Below, piece by piece: positions 40,501 to 49,282 of a stretch of 64,000 bases of DNA. Source of the stretch: Orthonyx spaldingii. Taxonomy: Eukaryota; Chordata; Aves; Passeriformes; Orthonychidae. Each line of letters opens with the position of its first letter. The stretch's first letter is position 1. Below the pieces are notes generated by a model. The model saw nothing but the letters and a program-made list of their open reading frames with translations. It did not search any database and had not been told where the DNA came from. The stretch covers positions 593,851 to 657,850 of the forward strand of contig VZTJ01001437.1 in the NCBI GenBank assembly GCA_013397795.1. Direction: 5' to 3'. Position numbers and translations under genes: made by a program.

Positions 40501-41804
40501 AAAATGTAATTTCCTTGTGAAATACCGTGAGTTATACAAGATTCCTATTGCAGGGGTGATGAAAATATTCATTAAAAATTTCAGGCCACCACTGAAAAAG
40601 GAAAGATGCTGTTATCCAAAGGTCAAGGTCAAAAGAAGACTGTTCCACCAAATCTCTCAAAGGTCAAAGGAAAAGAAAAAATGTAATACATAAATATTAC
40701 ATTCATCAAATTGAAGTAATAATTATTCCAGAAACAGACTTGACAGAAAAGATCAAGCAGTTTTCCCCGAAGTAGTTCCTCAACTTAGCATTTTAACTTT
40801 AGCAGTTTGCAGCAGCAATGCTGTAATAGCTGGAATAAACTTAAGCACTACTTTAAGTGCTATAGTTACGAGTAAAATAATCCGAATTACTATTACAAAG
40901 TACATGACTGTAAGTAACAAAACACATACCAGGTTTACTCTCTATGCAAAGTACTTTGCATACCTAAGGTTTTAACATTTAAATAACTGCCTGGCTATTG
41001 GGTGAAATTCAATGTCACTCTGGATTACTGGGGTAGAGAGAAAAAATTTCATGAACACACAGATTGACAGTAGACTTTTATTAACATATCTTACAATGCC
41101 AATTACTGTATTCCTAGTTTGGTACTCTTCTGATGTGTTATAAAGATTGATTTAGAGTCTACAGTAATGTACTGTACTTAAATGATCATTCATACAGGAT
41201 ATCACACCAGAACATTTGAGTAATACACGCACACATCACTCTAGTTTGGACCTGTTATTTTTCAAGGTTAGCTTAATAAAGTAGGATTTAAAAAGTTAGG
41301 GGGACATAAAAATTCTTGTTTAGCAGCATGCAAGGATATTCAAGTACAATTTTTCAACCAAATAATTTTTTGTTTTTAAATCGACCGGTGACTAATTCAC
41401 CAGTACTATAATAAACACTATGAAATACCCAAATGTTAAAGTTAAGGCTAATAGTTTTACTTCACATCCATATGCACAATCAGAGAACATTCTGTTTTAA
41501 ATAAAACACAGTAATCAAATTCTGGACACATTATCTCTTGTAAATATAGCACTGGAGCTTCAAACTACAGATCACTCAAGTTCATGAGCCCTGTAATAAT
41601 ATTATGCTGGCAATGTAAAGAATCTTTTTGCTCTTTAACCACACTTACAAAATGGCCTGATATTCTTAATGAGCAATGCAAAAATATCACAGGCAGAACT
41701 TATAATACAGTATCAAAAAAGTAATATTTTGGAAAAGACACAGCCATTTAGTTGGTGAAACAGAGTAATTCTAATCTTACAGGAAGTACTGTAATACTTT
41801 CGAA

Positions 41805-41837
41805 ATATATATATATATATATATTTATATGTATGTA
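41805..41837. repeat. (AT)n microsatellite
   Basis: Ten AT dinucleotides followed by a diverged TTTATATGTATGTAT tail. Self-complementary, so able to form a hairpin. Confidence 0.9.
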
Positions 41838-42034
41838 TAAAAACCAGTATCCTTTACTGTAGGGATTTTCAAATTGCAGGTATCCAGAAAAACTCATTGA
41901 ATCTAATTACTTTTCCTTCAGTCTGTTCTTGATTGCTATACAATCATTTTATTTCCCCTATATACTTTTCACTAGACAGTGATTTCCACTGGGGAATTGT
42001 TTTCTTTGTATATGTGGCTTTATCATAAGATGGT

Positions 42035-42060
42035 TTTATTTTACACATATAAATTTTATT
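42035..42060 (-). terminator. UBR3: Tandem candidate poly(A) signals for UBR3
   Basis: Two minus-strand AATAAA hexamers, each inside GTGTAAAATAAAA, lie about 1.34 kb downstream of the UBR3 stop. The order and spacing are seen directly; use as a cleavage signal is inferred. Confidence 0.35.
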
Positions 42061-43374
42061 TTACACGCAAGCTGTGGAAGTCAAAACTACCAGGAACTGC
42101 TTGGTAGTACTGTATGAAATAGCCAACAAATGTCCAACACTTGGGAAAAACAAGAGCAGCAATATATTACATACCAGTATTTTGACTAGAATCTTCCCTA
42201 TCTACTTACACTATGGGTCTCAGCCCAGTCATGCCTGTTCTCATGAATTTTTTAGTCCTCTAAGCATAAACTGTTTTGGCATTCATCCAGTGAGGCTGCG
42301 CATGCACTGGTAGTTCATCTTGGCTACCTCTGTTGAATTTTCTTTTTTAAAATTTTTCCTTTTTAGGAACCAAGCAGAAAGAACAGTGATTACTTTAAAC
42401 AAATACAATATTGAGGAACCTCCTGAAATGACAGTGAAGACACAAAATTATCTCTCATTTTTAGAATACCCTGCACATTCCTAATCCAACCATTCTGAAA
42501 CATACATCTGGTTTGGAATGATAGGCAGGCTTATGGTTGTTATGCTTGTAGCTGGGATCCGCTATGTTGGGCACCATACAAATTCTCTATATACGGCAAT
42601 TTCTGTATGTTATCACAATTTATTCAATTGATATGAAAACAAAAAAAAGCTCCTCCCTGGAAAAAAAAATGAAGACAGAATGTGTGTTCTGGATTACATG
42701 AAGAGCAGTAAGATACCTAATTTTCAGCTATTTCACTTATTTATGGAGGAAAAAAAAAAGAAGTTCCTGAGAATGTGTAAATTTTCAGTAATGCCTGAAA
42801 TATTTCAATAGACCTCTATAAGTGAAATACTCTTTAAAATTCAACTTTCAGACCAATTATTATCATGCAGTCTCACAGTTGTTTTACAGACCTAATTACA
42901 AATGCCTATCAAGTAAAAACCTCAAGCCAACACAAAAAAGGCAAAGAAATTTTATCCAACATACTTAGTAGATGTAGTAGACATATACACCGTTTCAGCA
43001 AAAATTGCTAAAAACTCAACTCCATGCAAAGAAAAATAAAAACCAGACAGCTACCCCTGGAGCCTCTAAAGAACTCCAAGTAAAATTTGTGCTTCTTAAC
43101 AATAATGGGCTTTAAAAAAACACAAGAAAAATAGACTACTGAGTGCAATCAGATTGCTCACACCATTTTGAGGATTTAATTTCAATTATTGTATCATTCT
43201 TTAGTGGCAACAACAGCTCATTTTGCACAGATTTCACATGTTGACAAAGTTCCATTTCCCTTTTATGCCCATACCCGATTCCACCCCGAGCCAAAGAGCT
43301 GAACTCCCATTCAGTTAAAGCTATTGTCAGTCAAGATGCATTCATTCATGGTAACAGCAGTTATATGGTGTGTA

Positions 43375-43395
43375 GATGATGATGATGATGATGAT
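43375..43395. repeat. (GAT)7 triplet repeat abutting the UBR3 stop codon
   Basis: Seven perfect GAT units on the plus strand, (ATC)7 in the UBR3 mRNA. The first repeat base follows the TAA stop with no spacer. Confidence 0.95.
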
Positions 43396-43513
43396 TTACA
43401 AGCCATTATAATGTGGCCCCCATCTTTTATTGATATGATCAAAAGTATGAGACACCCACTGCTGTTCAAGCACTTTGTATCTTTCCTTGCATATGTATAG
43501 GGGTTTACCACGC
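43396..43513 (-). CDS. UBR3: UBR3 last coding exon, with stop
   Basis: The 118-nt exon is one base, 38 codons and TAA (43396-43398). The acceptor is CCTCCACAG (AG at 43514-43515). It encodes RGKPLYICKERYKVLEQQ, then WVSHTFDHINKRWGPHYNGL, identical or nearly so to the human UBR3 C-terminus (from memory). The leading G completes an arginine codon begun by AG at the end of the previous exon. The mRNA runs straight from the stop into seven ATC triplets. Confidence 0.97.
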
Positions 43514-44129
43514 CTGTGGAGGGAAAAAAAGAGAACAAGAAGAAAAGAAATGGTCAATATGCCAAACAAATTGAAAGATGCTTCATTATATAGTCAACAC
43601 ATGATAATCATACAACTTTTTGCAGGGTAAACAGGCTTTTTATTAGTGAGGGGTTTTCAGTTTTGCCTTTGGTAGGGTAACTGCTGGGACTTCCCTTCCT
43701 TACACTGGACAGCAGAATCCAGAAACCAACACTTGTTTTCTCAGTCATGTGTAGCTTGGAAGTTATGCTCCTTCCCTACACTGGAATCCAACTGCATTGT
43801 TTGATTACAAAGGCCAAACAACAACATTGGGAGCTAAGTGTTTCCCAACACAACACTCAGAATTAACTCTCTTTGGGAATGGCAGCATAGGAACCTGTCT
43901 GCTGGGTGCCTGGTGTCACTCAGTGATCATGATTACACCACCTTTGGGCCAAACAACCCTCAAAAACCCAAGAGCGTAACAGTCCCAGTTGCAATAAATG
44001 GGGATTTTCCATTTTTCCACACAAGGAACGTAGAGATCTATTATTAACATCTGTTATTGCATGTCACAAGACAAAGCTGATCTACACAGAGGCACCAACA
44101 ATGAAGCACACTTGTAATGAAAACATTAC
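43514..44129 (-). other. UBR3: UBR3 intron
   Basis: A 616-bp intron, GTAATG donor and CACAG acceptor. No repeat or exon recognised. Confidence 0.9.
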
Positions 44130-44269
44130 CTAAGATCTCTGTCTTCTTCACCATGTGCATCGAGATAAACAGAACCCCACAGGCAGAAACGATGGCCTCG
44201 TATGATGATGATTACAGATGCATTAATCAAAAGGAATATTCCTGTCCCAGCTCCACAGTTTTGAGAATG
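44130..44269 (-). CDS. UBR3: UBR3 exon: C-terminal domain core
   Basis: The 140-nt exon is 46 codons plus two bases (AG) that join the next exon to form Arg. The acceptor is ATCACAG (AG at 44270-44271) and the donor GTAATG (44124-44129). It starts HSQNCGAGTGIFLL, then INASVIIIIRGHRFCLWGSV, then YLDAHGEEDRDL. The beta-rich hydrophobic strand and the GEED acid patch are hallmarks of the UBR-family C-terminal domain. It follows without interruption from the QSYCECVL end of the previous exon. Confidence 0.97.
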
Positions 44270-45790
44270 CTGTGATGTTATGGGTGCAGAAAGGCAAGAG
44301 TGCAAAGATTCTGTTAGTGTCTGTTAACTTTGTAACAGAAGAATTTTTTAAAATTTTGTTTTGCTTCAAATAACATGCACACATTATTTACTAAGAAACA
44401 CTTTGCCAAAGGATAGCCTGCCCCAAAATTTCCATCCAAACTAGAATTCAGTGTCCTGTGCTGCCAAAACAACACCTGCACATAAAAATGTTTCCCTACT
44501 CAAAAAGGGAGGATATTTGTTATCACGTAAAAACTGAATTACAAAAAATAAGCAAAAATATTCTGCACGATATTTTGAATTTGTTGTTGTATAGCAAACT
44601 GTATAGGATTACCAAATATTTTCCATAGATGGCAAGAACAGGGGAAAGTATTCAGAAAAACTTAATATTACCTCTTTTACAATAGTCTGCATTGTTAAAC
44701 ATCTGCTTTCTCTATCCATGCTCACAAATCTAGTCTATGGCTCTACAAAACTAGTAAGATTTTTCCTTTAGTAATTCTTGCTTTGTTCAATATGTCATTC
44801 GTCTCTATGAATAGCACCATCTATATTCATCAATTCATTTTAGCAATTAAAAAATGCACTCTTCCGATATGGTTTGATTACAATTAGAAGCTATAATCCC
44901 ATCAACTGCAACAAAAAATTAATTCATTATATAGATTGTTAATTCCGTTTTTTATAAGGTTCTGTTTTCATGAAGTTTGACACCTTAAATTTAACTATAA
45001 ATTCTATTGTAAATTTTTCCCACCCCTTTTTCTTCCACCATATTAGCATTATGAGAGAGAAAGGTGAGTTCAAACAATTTTAAGGTAGTCCAAAATCTCT
45101 CTGAAATTTTATGCCCTATTTGTAAATATCTGACAAATTCCTCCCACAGTTTTGTGAAGTCCATATAGTTCCAGTCTTCCCCTAACTGTTCAATGGAAGT
45201 AAAAAGAACACCCATCACAGCAAACTTTTATCATAGTCTGAAAAACAATAATAGATGTTGTCCATCAGACTCCTGAAAGAACTTATATATATGCTGACTA
45301 AAATCTTTGCTACTGAAAACAGCACTTATGTAGTTATAGTCTTTAGAGGCCTAGTAGGTGGTCAGGTATCAGAAAGTGCTCAACCACACACTGATACTCT
45401 ATGGACTTGGAATGCAAGGAAACAAAACAGAGGAAAATTAAAATAATATACCAACAACCAGAAGGTAAACAAATTTCAACTGGCTATGAATCAAAACCAT
45501 GTGTCAACATTACACACAGTGGCTTGGTAAGACTTTAACAAAAATGTGAAATAGGTTGCTATGCAAGTAAATTGCCATCCAGAATCCAGTCTATGTCTAT
45601 CCCTCAGAAATAAGCACTAAACTTTATCACTGGGAGTTAGACTAGATGACCCTTCAGGGTCCCTTCCCACCCAAACTATTCCATGATTACATAAACACAT
45701 TTTGAAAAGAAGACCATCAAAACCGAGTAATGGAGTTAACAACTATTAATGAGAGAATCAATTACAGAATTTGAATTAACTCTCTCTTAC
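44270..45790 (-). other. UBR3: UBR3 intron with CR1 tail
   Basis: A 1.5 kb intron. It contains a plus-oriented CR1 3' tail at 45631-45690. No other feature recognised. Confidence 0.9.
45631..45690 (+). mobile_element. CR1 LINE 3' tail fragment
   Basis: TGGGAGTTAGACTAGATGAC, GGGTCCCTTCCCACCCAAAC and TATTCCATGATTA match the conserved end of avian CR1 in sense orientation, opposite to UBR3 transcription. Confidence 0.9.
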
Positions 45791-46000
45791 CAGTACACAT
45801 TCACAGTAACTCTGTTGTTTACAGCATAGTCCTTTCAAGCATACAAAAGTACCACAAACTAAGCAAACAGCAGGATCTTTAGGAACCTTGGTACAAACAG
45901 AACAAGTTTTTCTGTGATAATACTGAAAAATGGTATTATAATTCTCAGGCAACTGAAGGAGGCGTGGCAAGTCCCACTTAGGCTCCTGGATAAGCAAAGC
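45791..46000 (-). CDS. UBR3: UBR3 exon: cysteine-rich zinc-binding-like segment
   Basis: The 210-nt exon has exactly 70 codons, phase 0 at both ends, acceptor TTTGTAG (AG at 46001-46002), donor GTAAGAG. It encodes ALLIQEPKWDLPRLLQLPEN, then a segment with cysteines spaced as in CSVCTKVPKDPAVCLVCG, TFVCLKGLCC and YCECVL. These cysteines with the FQYYHRK histidine look like metal ligands. About 67 of 70 residues agree with human UBR3 as I remember it, making this the best conserved exon in the window. Confidence 0.98.
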
Positions 46001-47571
46001 CTACAAATGAAGTAAGAATATATATCAGTTCTGTGCATTTGTTTAAGCATTTGTATTTTCTAAAAAAAGAGAATACCAAATATAAGAAACATGCAGTTAA
46101 AAAATCTCTCATTTCCTCTGCATTTCACAAATTTAGAAGCCAAACGTCACCTTGTACCAGTCACCTGCTCCTGACTGATCACCCTCCCCAACTGCAGTCA
46201 CATTTCATCCTTTGTAACTGGTACAAAATGGGCACTAGCCTTTTCCCAAGGATGTTTTCTAAATGTGACATATTTTAAGTGCAAAAACCTTCATAGCTAA
46301 ACCAAGAGGATTAAGAGTGATCTACAGGAAAGACTCTCACTCCCTGCACTCAGTTTGCTTGGCAATATCAATGTGCTACTCCCAAACCCTGGCACTGACT
46401 ATGAAAGTGTCTCCCAGCTAAAATTTAGACTTAAATTTTCAAAAAGAGAAGTTAGGCTCTGTAAATTATATTTGAAGACATCTGCCTGTTTTTCAAAACT
46501 GTATTGGACAAAAGCCATTAAGAAGTTACCAGAACTCACAGTTTTTCATAAGACAGGAATTACCTGTCTTAAATACTGCTTTGAAAAGTCTAACTCTACA
46601 CATTTGCTCTTAAAAACACTGTCCAATTTTATATTGGGGTTTTTTTGATTGGTTGGTTGTTGCAGGGGCATGGGGGTTTAAACAGTAGTATGTTTGCCTT
46701 CAATGTAGTAATTTTTTCTGTGTTTATAATTGATGGGCATAGTGATCAGATGGCATCTTTTTTGCAAGGTCCAAATTTTTTTTAAGAGTGCGTGACCTTG
46801 AAACCTAAACTGCAAAAAGGAAAAAAAAGAAAGAAATACTGCATTTGTACCTGGTTACTTTCTAATCATGGGAAGAATGCTTCAGTTTCACTGCAATCTA
46901 TAATGTCTATCAGATTAGCAGCAACTGTATTTTGAGATTAATCTGGGTGTTCAAATTTTCACAGGAACAGATCATGTTGCAGAGTGAGGAATGCATCTGG
47001 CTTTCCCCTGACACCACAGATTTAGGAGAGGGGGACTTGAATTGTTGAGATGCAGCTTTGTCATAAAAACAATGCACTGATGTTGAAACATTTCCATTTC
47101 ACAACTGATTATTTCAGTTGCCCTAACTCAAGTCTTGGTATTATTTCTTCAACCTTCAGAGAAAATATATCATCTTTTATCAGTAACTATTAAGCAGCTT
47201 TTATCTTTTTATCCTTTTCAATATTGCAACTGAAGATACTCAAAAGTATCAGTAATGTAAAATAGGCAAGAAAAAAGTTCTGATACATCTACAGATGTAA
47301 AAGATATGGGCACACGTAGTATCATCTAAGCATAGTGTTTCTATATTTTGTCTCCAGCAATCAGGAAAACCACATAGGTCTTCTTATTCCTGTTTTTAGC
47401 CAATTCAACCCACATCCACTAACTAATATTTTCCATTACAATTTCTCTCTCACTTACAAGTTATATTCTCAGATCCATATCCAAACCAACAGCAATGTGC
47501 ATAATGAATCAAGCAATAAACAGCTGCTTCCATATCATTACTATTTTGGAAAAAATAGTTTTGCTGCATAC
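46001..47571 (-). other. UBR3: UBR3 intron
   Basis: A 1.57 kb intron. On the plus strand around 46637-46680 there is a GGGG-T7-GATTGGTTGGTTG... GGGG-CAT-GGGGG stretch with G-quadruplex potential. No exon or repeat family recognised. Confidence 0.85.
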
Positions 47572-47748
47572 CTTTACTTGATCTGGATGTCTATCTGCAA
47601 ATGAAGCCAGTTCTGAGCACCACTGTGATATCATGTCAAATGCTGGCACTGGCCAATCAAGACAAGAGGCACTGGTGAACTGATGAGCTGACTGAAAAGA
47701 TGGTAACAGACCCAGGCAGCTTGCGAGAACGGTGAACTCTTCATCTTC
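47572..47748 (-). CDS. UBR3: UBR3 exon: helical C-terminal segment
   Basis: The 177-nt exon has 59 codons, phase 0. The acceptor is CTTAAAAAG (AG at 47749-47750), which has a weak pyrimidine tract. The donor is AAG|GTATGC. It encodes EDEEFTVLASCLGLLPSF and then SASCLDWPVPAFDMISQWC, matching human UBR3 EEEEFSVLASCLGLLP and SASCLDWPVPAFDIITQWC. Conservation is clear but lower (about two thirds of residues) than in the next exon. An alternative acceptor two codons later (GGAAG|ATGAAG) would change the phase and is less likely. Confidence 0.94.
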
Positions 47749-48988
47749 CTTTTTAAGCATGAAATCAGAGAGGTTTAGATTAATACCTAGACTCCTAATT
47801 TTTAAATAGTTTATTAAAAATATATCTATTTCAATTTAAAAAGTATTCTAGTACTAGGATGCTAATAATCATTCTTAGAGATGCAGGAAGGTTCAATTTT
47901 TCCAGATCACTTCAACCTGGGCTCTTGAAACAACAAAAAAAAATGGTCAGAAAAAATAAGCCAAAACCAACCAACCAACCAACTTAAAAACCTCAACCCA
48001 AACCAAACCCCAAAACCAAAACACAAATCCCCCCTAAAACCACAAATCCAAAAAACAAACCACAAACAAAACAAGAAAGTCCCAAACTCCACAATAATTT
48101 TTTTCTCTTTAGTACCCCAAAGCAGCTAATAGCTGTTTTATAAAGGAGATGATGTGGAGGCAAGGAAAAGAGGGAGGTGACCTGCAGTAAACTCTACTTA
48201 AATTAGTCATGGAACTTAAACATAATTGTCTGCTGATGCTATGTCTCTGAGAATGAAGTATTAAGAGGCATTAAGAAAATCAGTACTCAATTCCATTCTG
48301 TGTGGAATTACACCATCTCTGCAAATGCTGGACAAGTTTTAAAGTATGTTGGTATTTTACAAGACAAGCACCTATGACCTAATGAAATAAGCACGAATTT
48401 GCTGAAGTTTAGGAAAATAATACCATTTTTTGGAAAACTGCAGTGCTATAAAATATGATTAAAAAAAAAAACTTAGGATAGAAAATATATACCATGAAAA
48501 AGACACCTTAAAGTTCTAATTTTTGATCTCTAGCTTTTATATGGAAACATTTGAGTGTGCCCCTCATTCTGTACCTGACAACTAGGCAAATCCCCTCCAA
48601 AAAGATGGTGTTGAAGAAGGCTTGTGATCCTGAGGAAAGGCAGGCAGAACTGCTGCAGATAGGACTCTATAGAATCCGGATTTACCTAGACAGGAGGAAG
48701 TAATTACTAGATTCTGTTCCAGGTAAGTTATCCCCTAGGTATGGAACTCCAATATGAACCAAGTATTTTCTTAAGCATATTATATAAATGACTGCATCAA
48801 ACATACATTCCAAAGGCCAGCATTTCACCAATAATTTCAAATACCTCTGTAGGTTTTCTTTTCCCCTCAAATGGGTTTTCTACTTAAATATTCACTTTTC
48901 CAAATTTCCAAAAAGTCTTTCATAGATATGATTAAAACCCGTAATTACAGCAAGTACTTGTCAATAACTTTATCAACACAGCACTGAC
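47749..48988 (-). other. UBR3: UBR3 intron with A/C-rich tract
   Basis: A ~1.24 kb intron whose 5' boundary depends on the uncertain donor of the upstream exon. It carries the A/C-rich tract at 47961-48075, which is G/T-rich in the transcript. I looked here for a missing exon matching the human stretch NPIAWSPESM and found none. Confidence 0.7.
47961..48075 (-). repeat. Low-complexity G/T-rich tract with G-quadruplex potential in UBR3 pre-mRNA
   Basis: The plus strand is almost only A and C: CCAAAACCAACCAACCAACC, then further CCAAACC / CCCC units. On the transcribed-sense (minus) strand this reads GGTTGGTTGGTTGGTTTTGG with additional GGGG and GGG runs upstream. Four GG runs with short T loops can form a two-tier quadruplex. 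Confidence 0.8.
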
Positions 48989-49282
48989 CACATCTGCTAT
49001 TATTAAAAGAAAGATTTGCACAGGCAAACTGTCCCAAAGGGATATGCTTTGATCTAGAAAATAAAGAGTTGTATTGCAAGTCTTTAGCAAGATCAGAGAA
49101 AATTCATTGTAACAACGAAGCAAAAAAACTTCAAGGGGACATGCTGGATAAATTCTCCAGAAATTTGCCAATACCACTGCTAATTCTTCAGTCTCTCCTT
49201 CTTCATATATCTTCCCCTTAGATAGTTCACTAATCACATGACCCAGCAATACTTCCCAAGATTTTTCTCCACTGGATGTATT
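48989..49282 (-). CDS. UBR3: UBR3 exon, strongly diverged, 3' boundary uncertain
   Basis: The acceptor is excellent: TTCTTCTCATTTGCAG before 49282 (AG at 49283-49284). The first part, SGEKSWEVLLGHVISELSKG, clearly matches human AEKSYEVLLSFVISELFKG and follows the ALKK end of the previous exon. Beyond about residue 35 similarity fades; only scattered positions such as RCYNEFSLILLK against human KCLQDFCLPFLR remain, and the segment is about 9-20 residues longer than in human. The frame stays open to a TAA at 48932-48934. The next exon demands a phase-0 donor; GTG|GTCAGT after 48989 fits phase (98 codons) but is not a strong site. Others (48958, 48949) have the wrong phase. Coordinates at the low end are provisional. 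Confidence 0.6.

Larger units (their letters stand above)
33011..41076. other. Region between CpG island and UBR3 3' UTR
   Basis: AT-rich sequence with two short CR1 tails (34240-34310, 37471-37570) and no recognisable exon or RNA gene. If transcription starts at the CpG island and runs leftward, this is true intergenic DNA. Confidence 0.6.
41077..43395 (-). other. UBR3: Putative UBR3 3' UTR with candidate poly(A) signals
   Basis: Everything directly downstream of the UBR3 stop on the minus strand is open to being 3' UTR. Minus-strand AATAAA hexamers lie at 42619-42624, 42055-42060, 42035-42040, 41948-41953 and 41077-41082. The two near 42.04 kb sit in a duplicated GTGTAAAATAAAA unit 20 bp apart. 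I cannot tell from sequence which is used, so the end chosen here is the farthest of these and is provisional. The UTR begins with seven CAT/ATC triplets touching the stop codon and includes an (AT)n stretch at 41805-41837. Confidence 0.45.

Noticed and set aside
48682..48870. 62-codon minus-strand frame considered as the missing piece of the diverged UBR3 exon
   Set aside because: It shows none of the expected SPESMEKCLQ or FGEDLPSC residues and no suitable splice sites.
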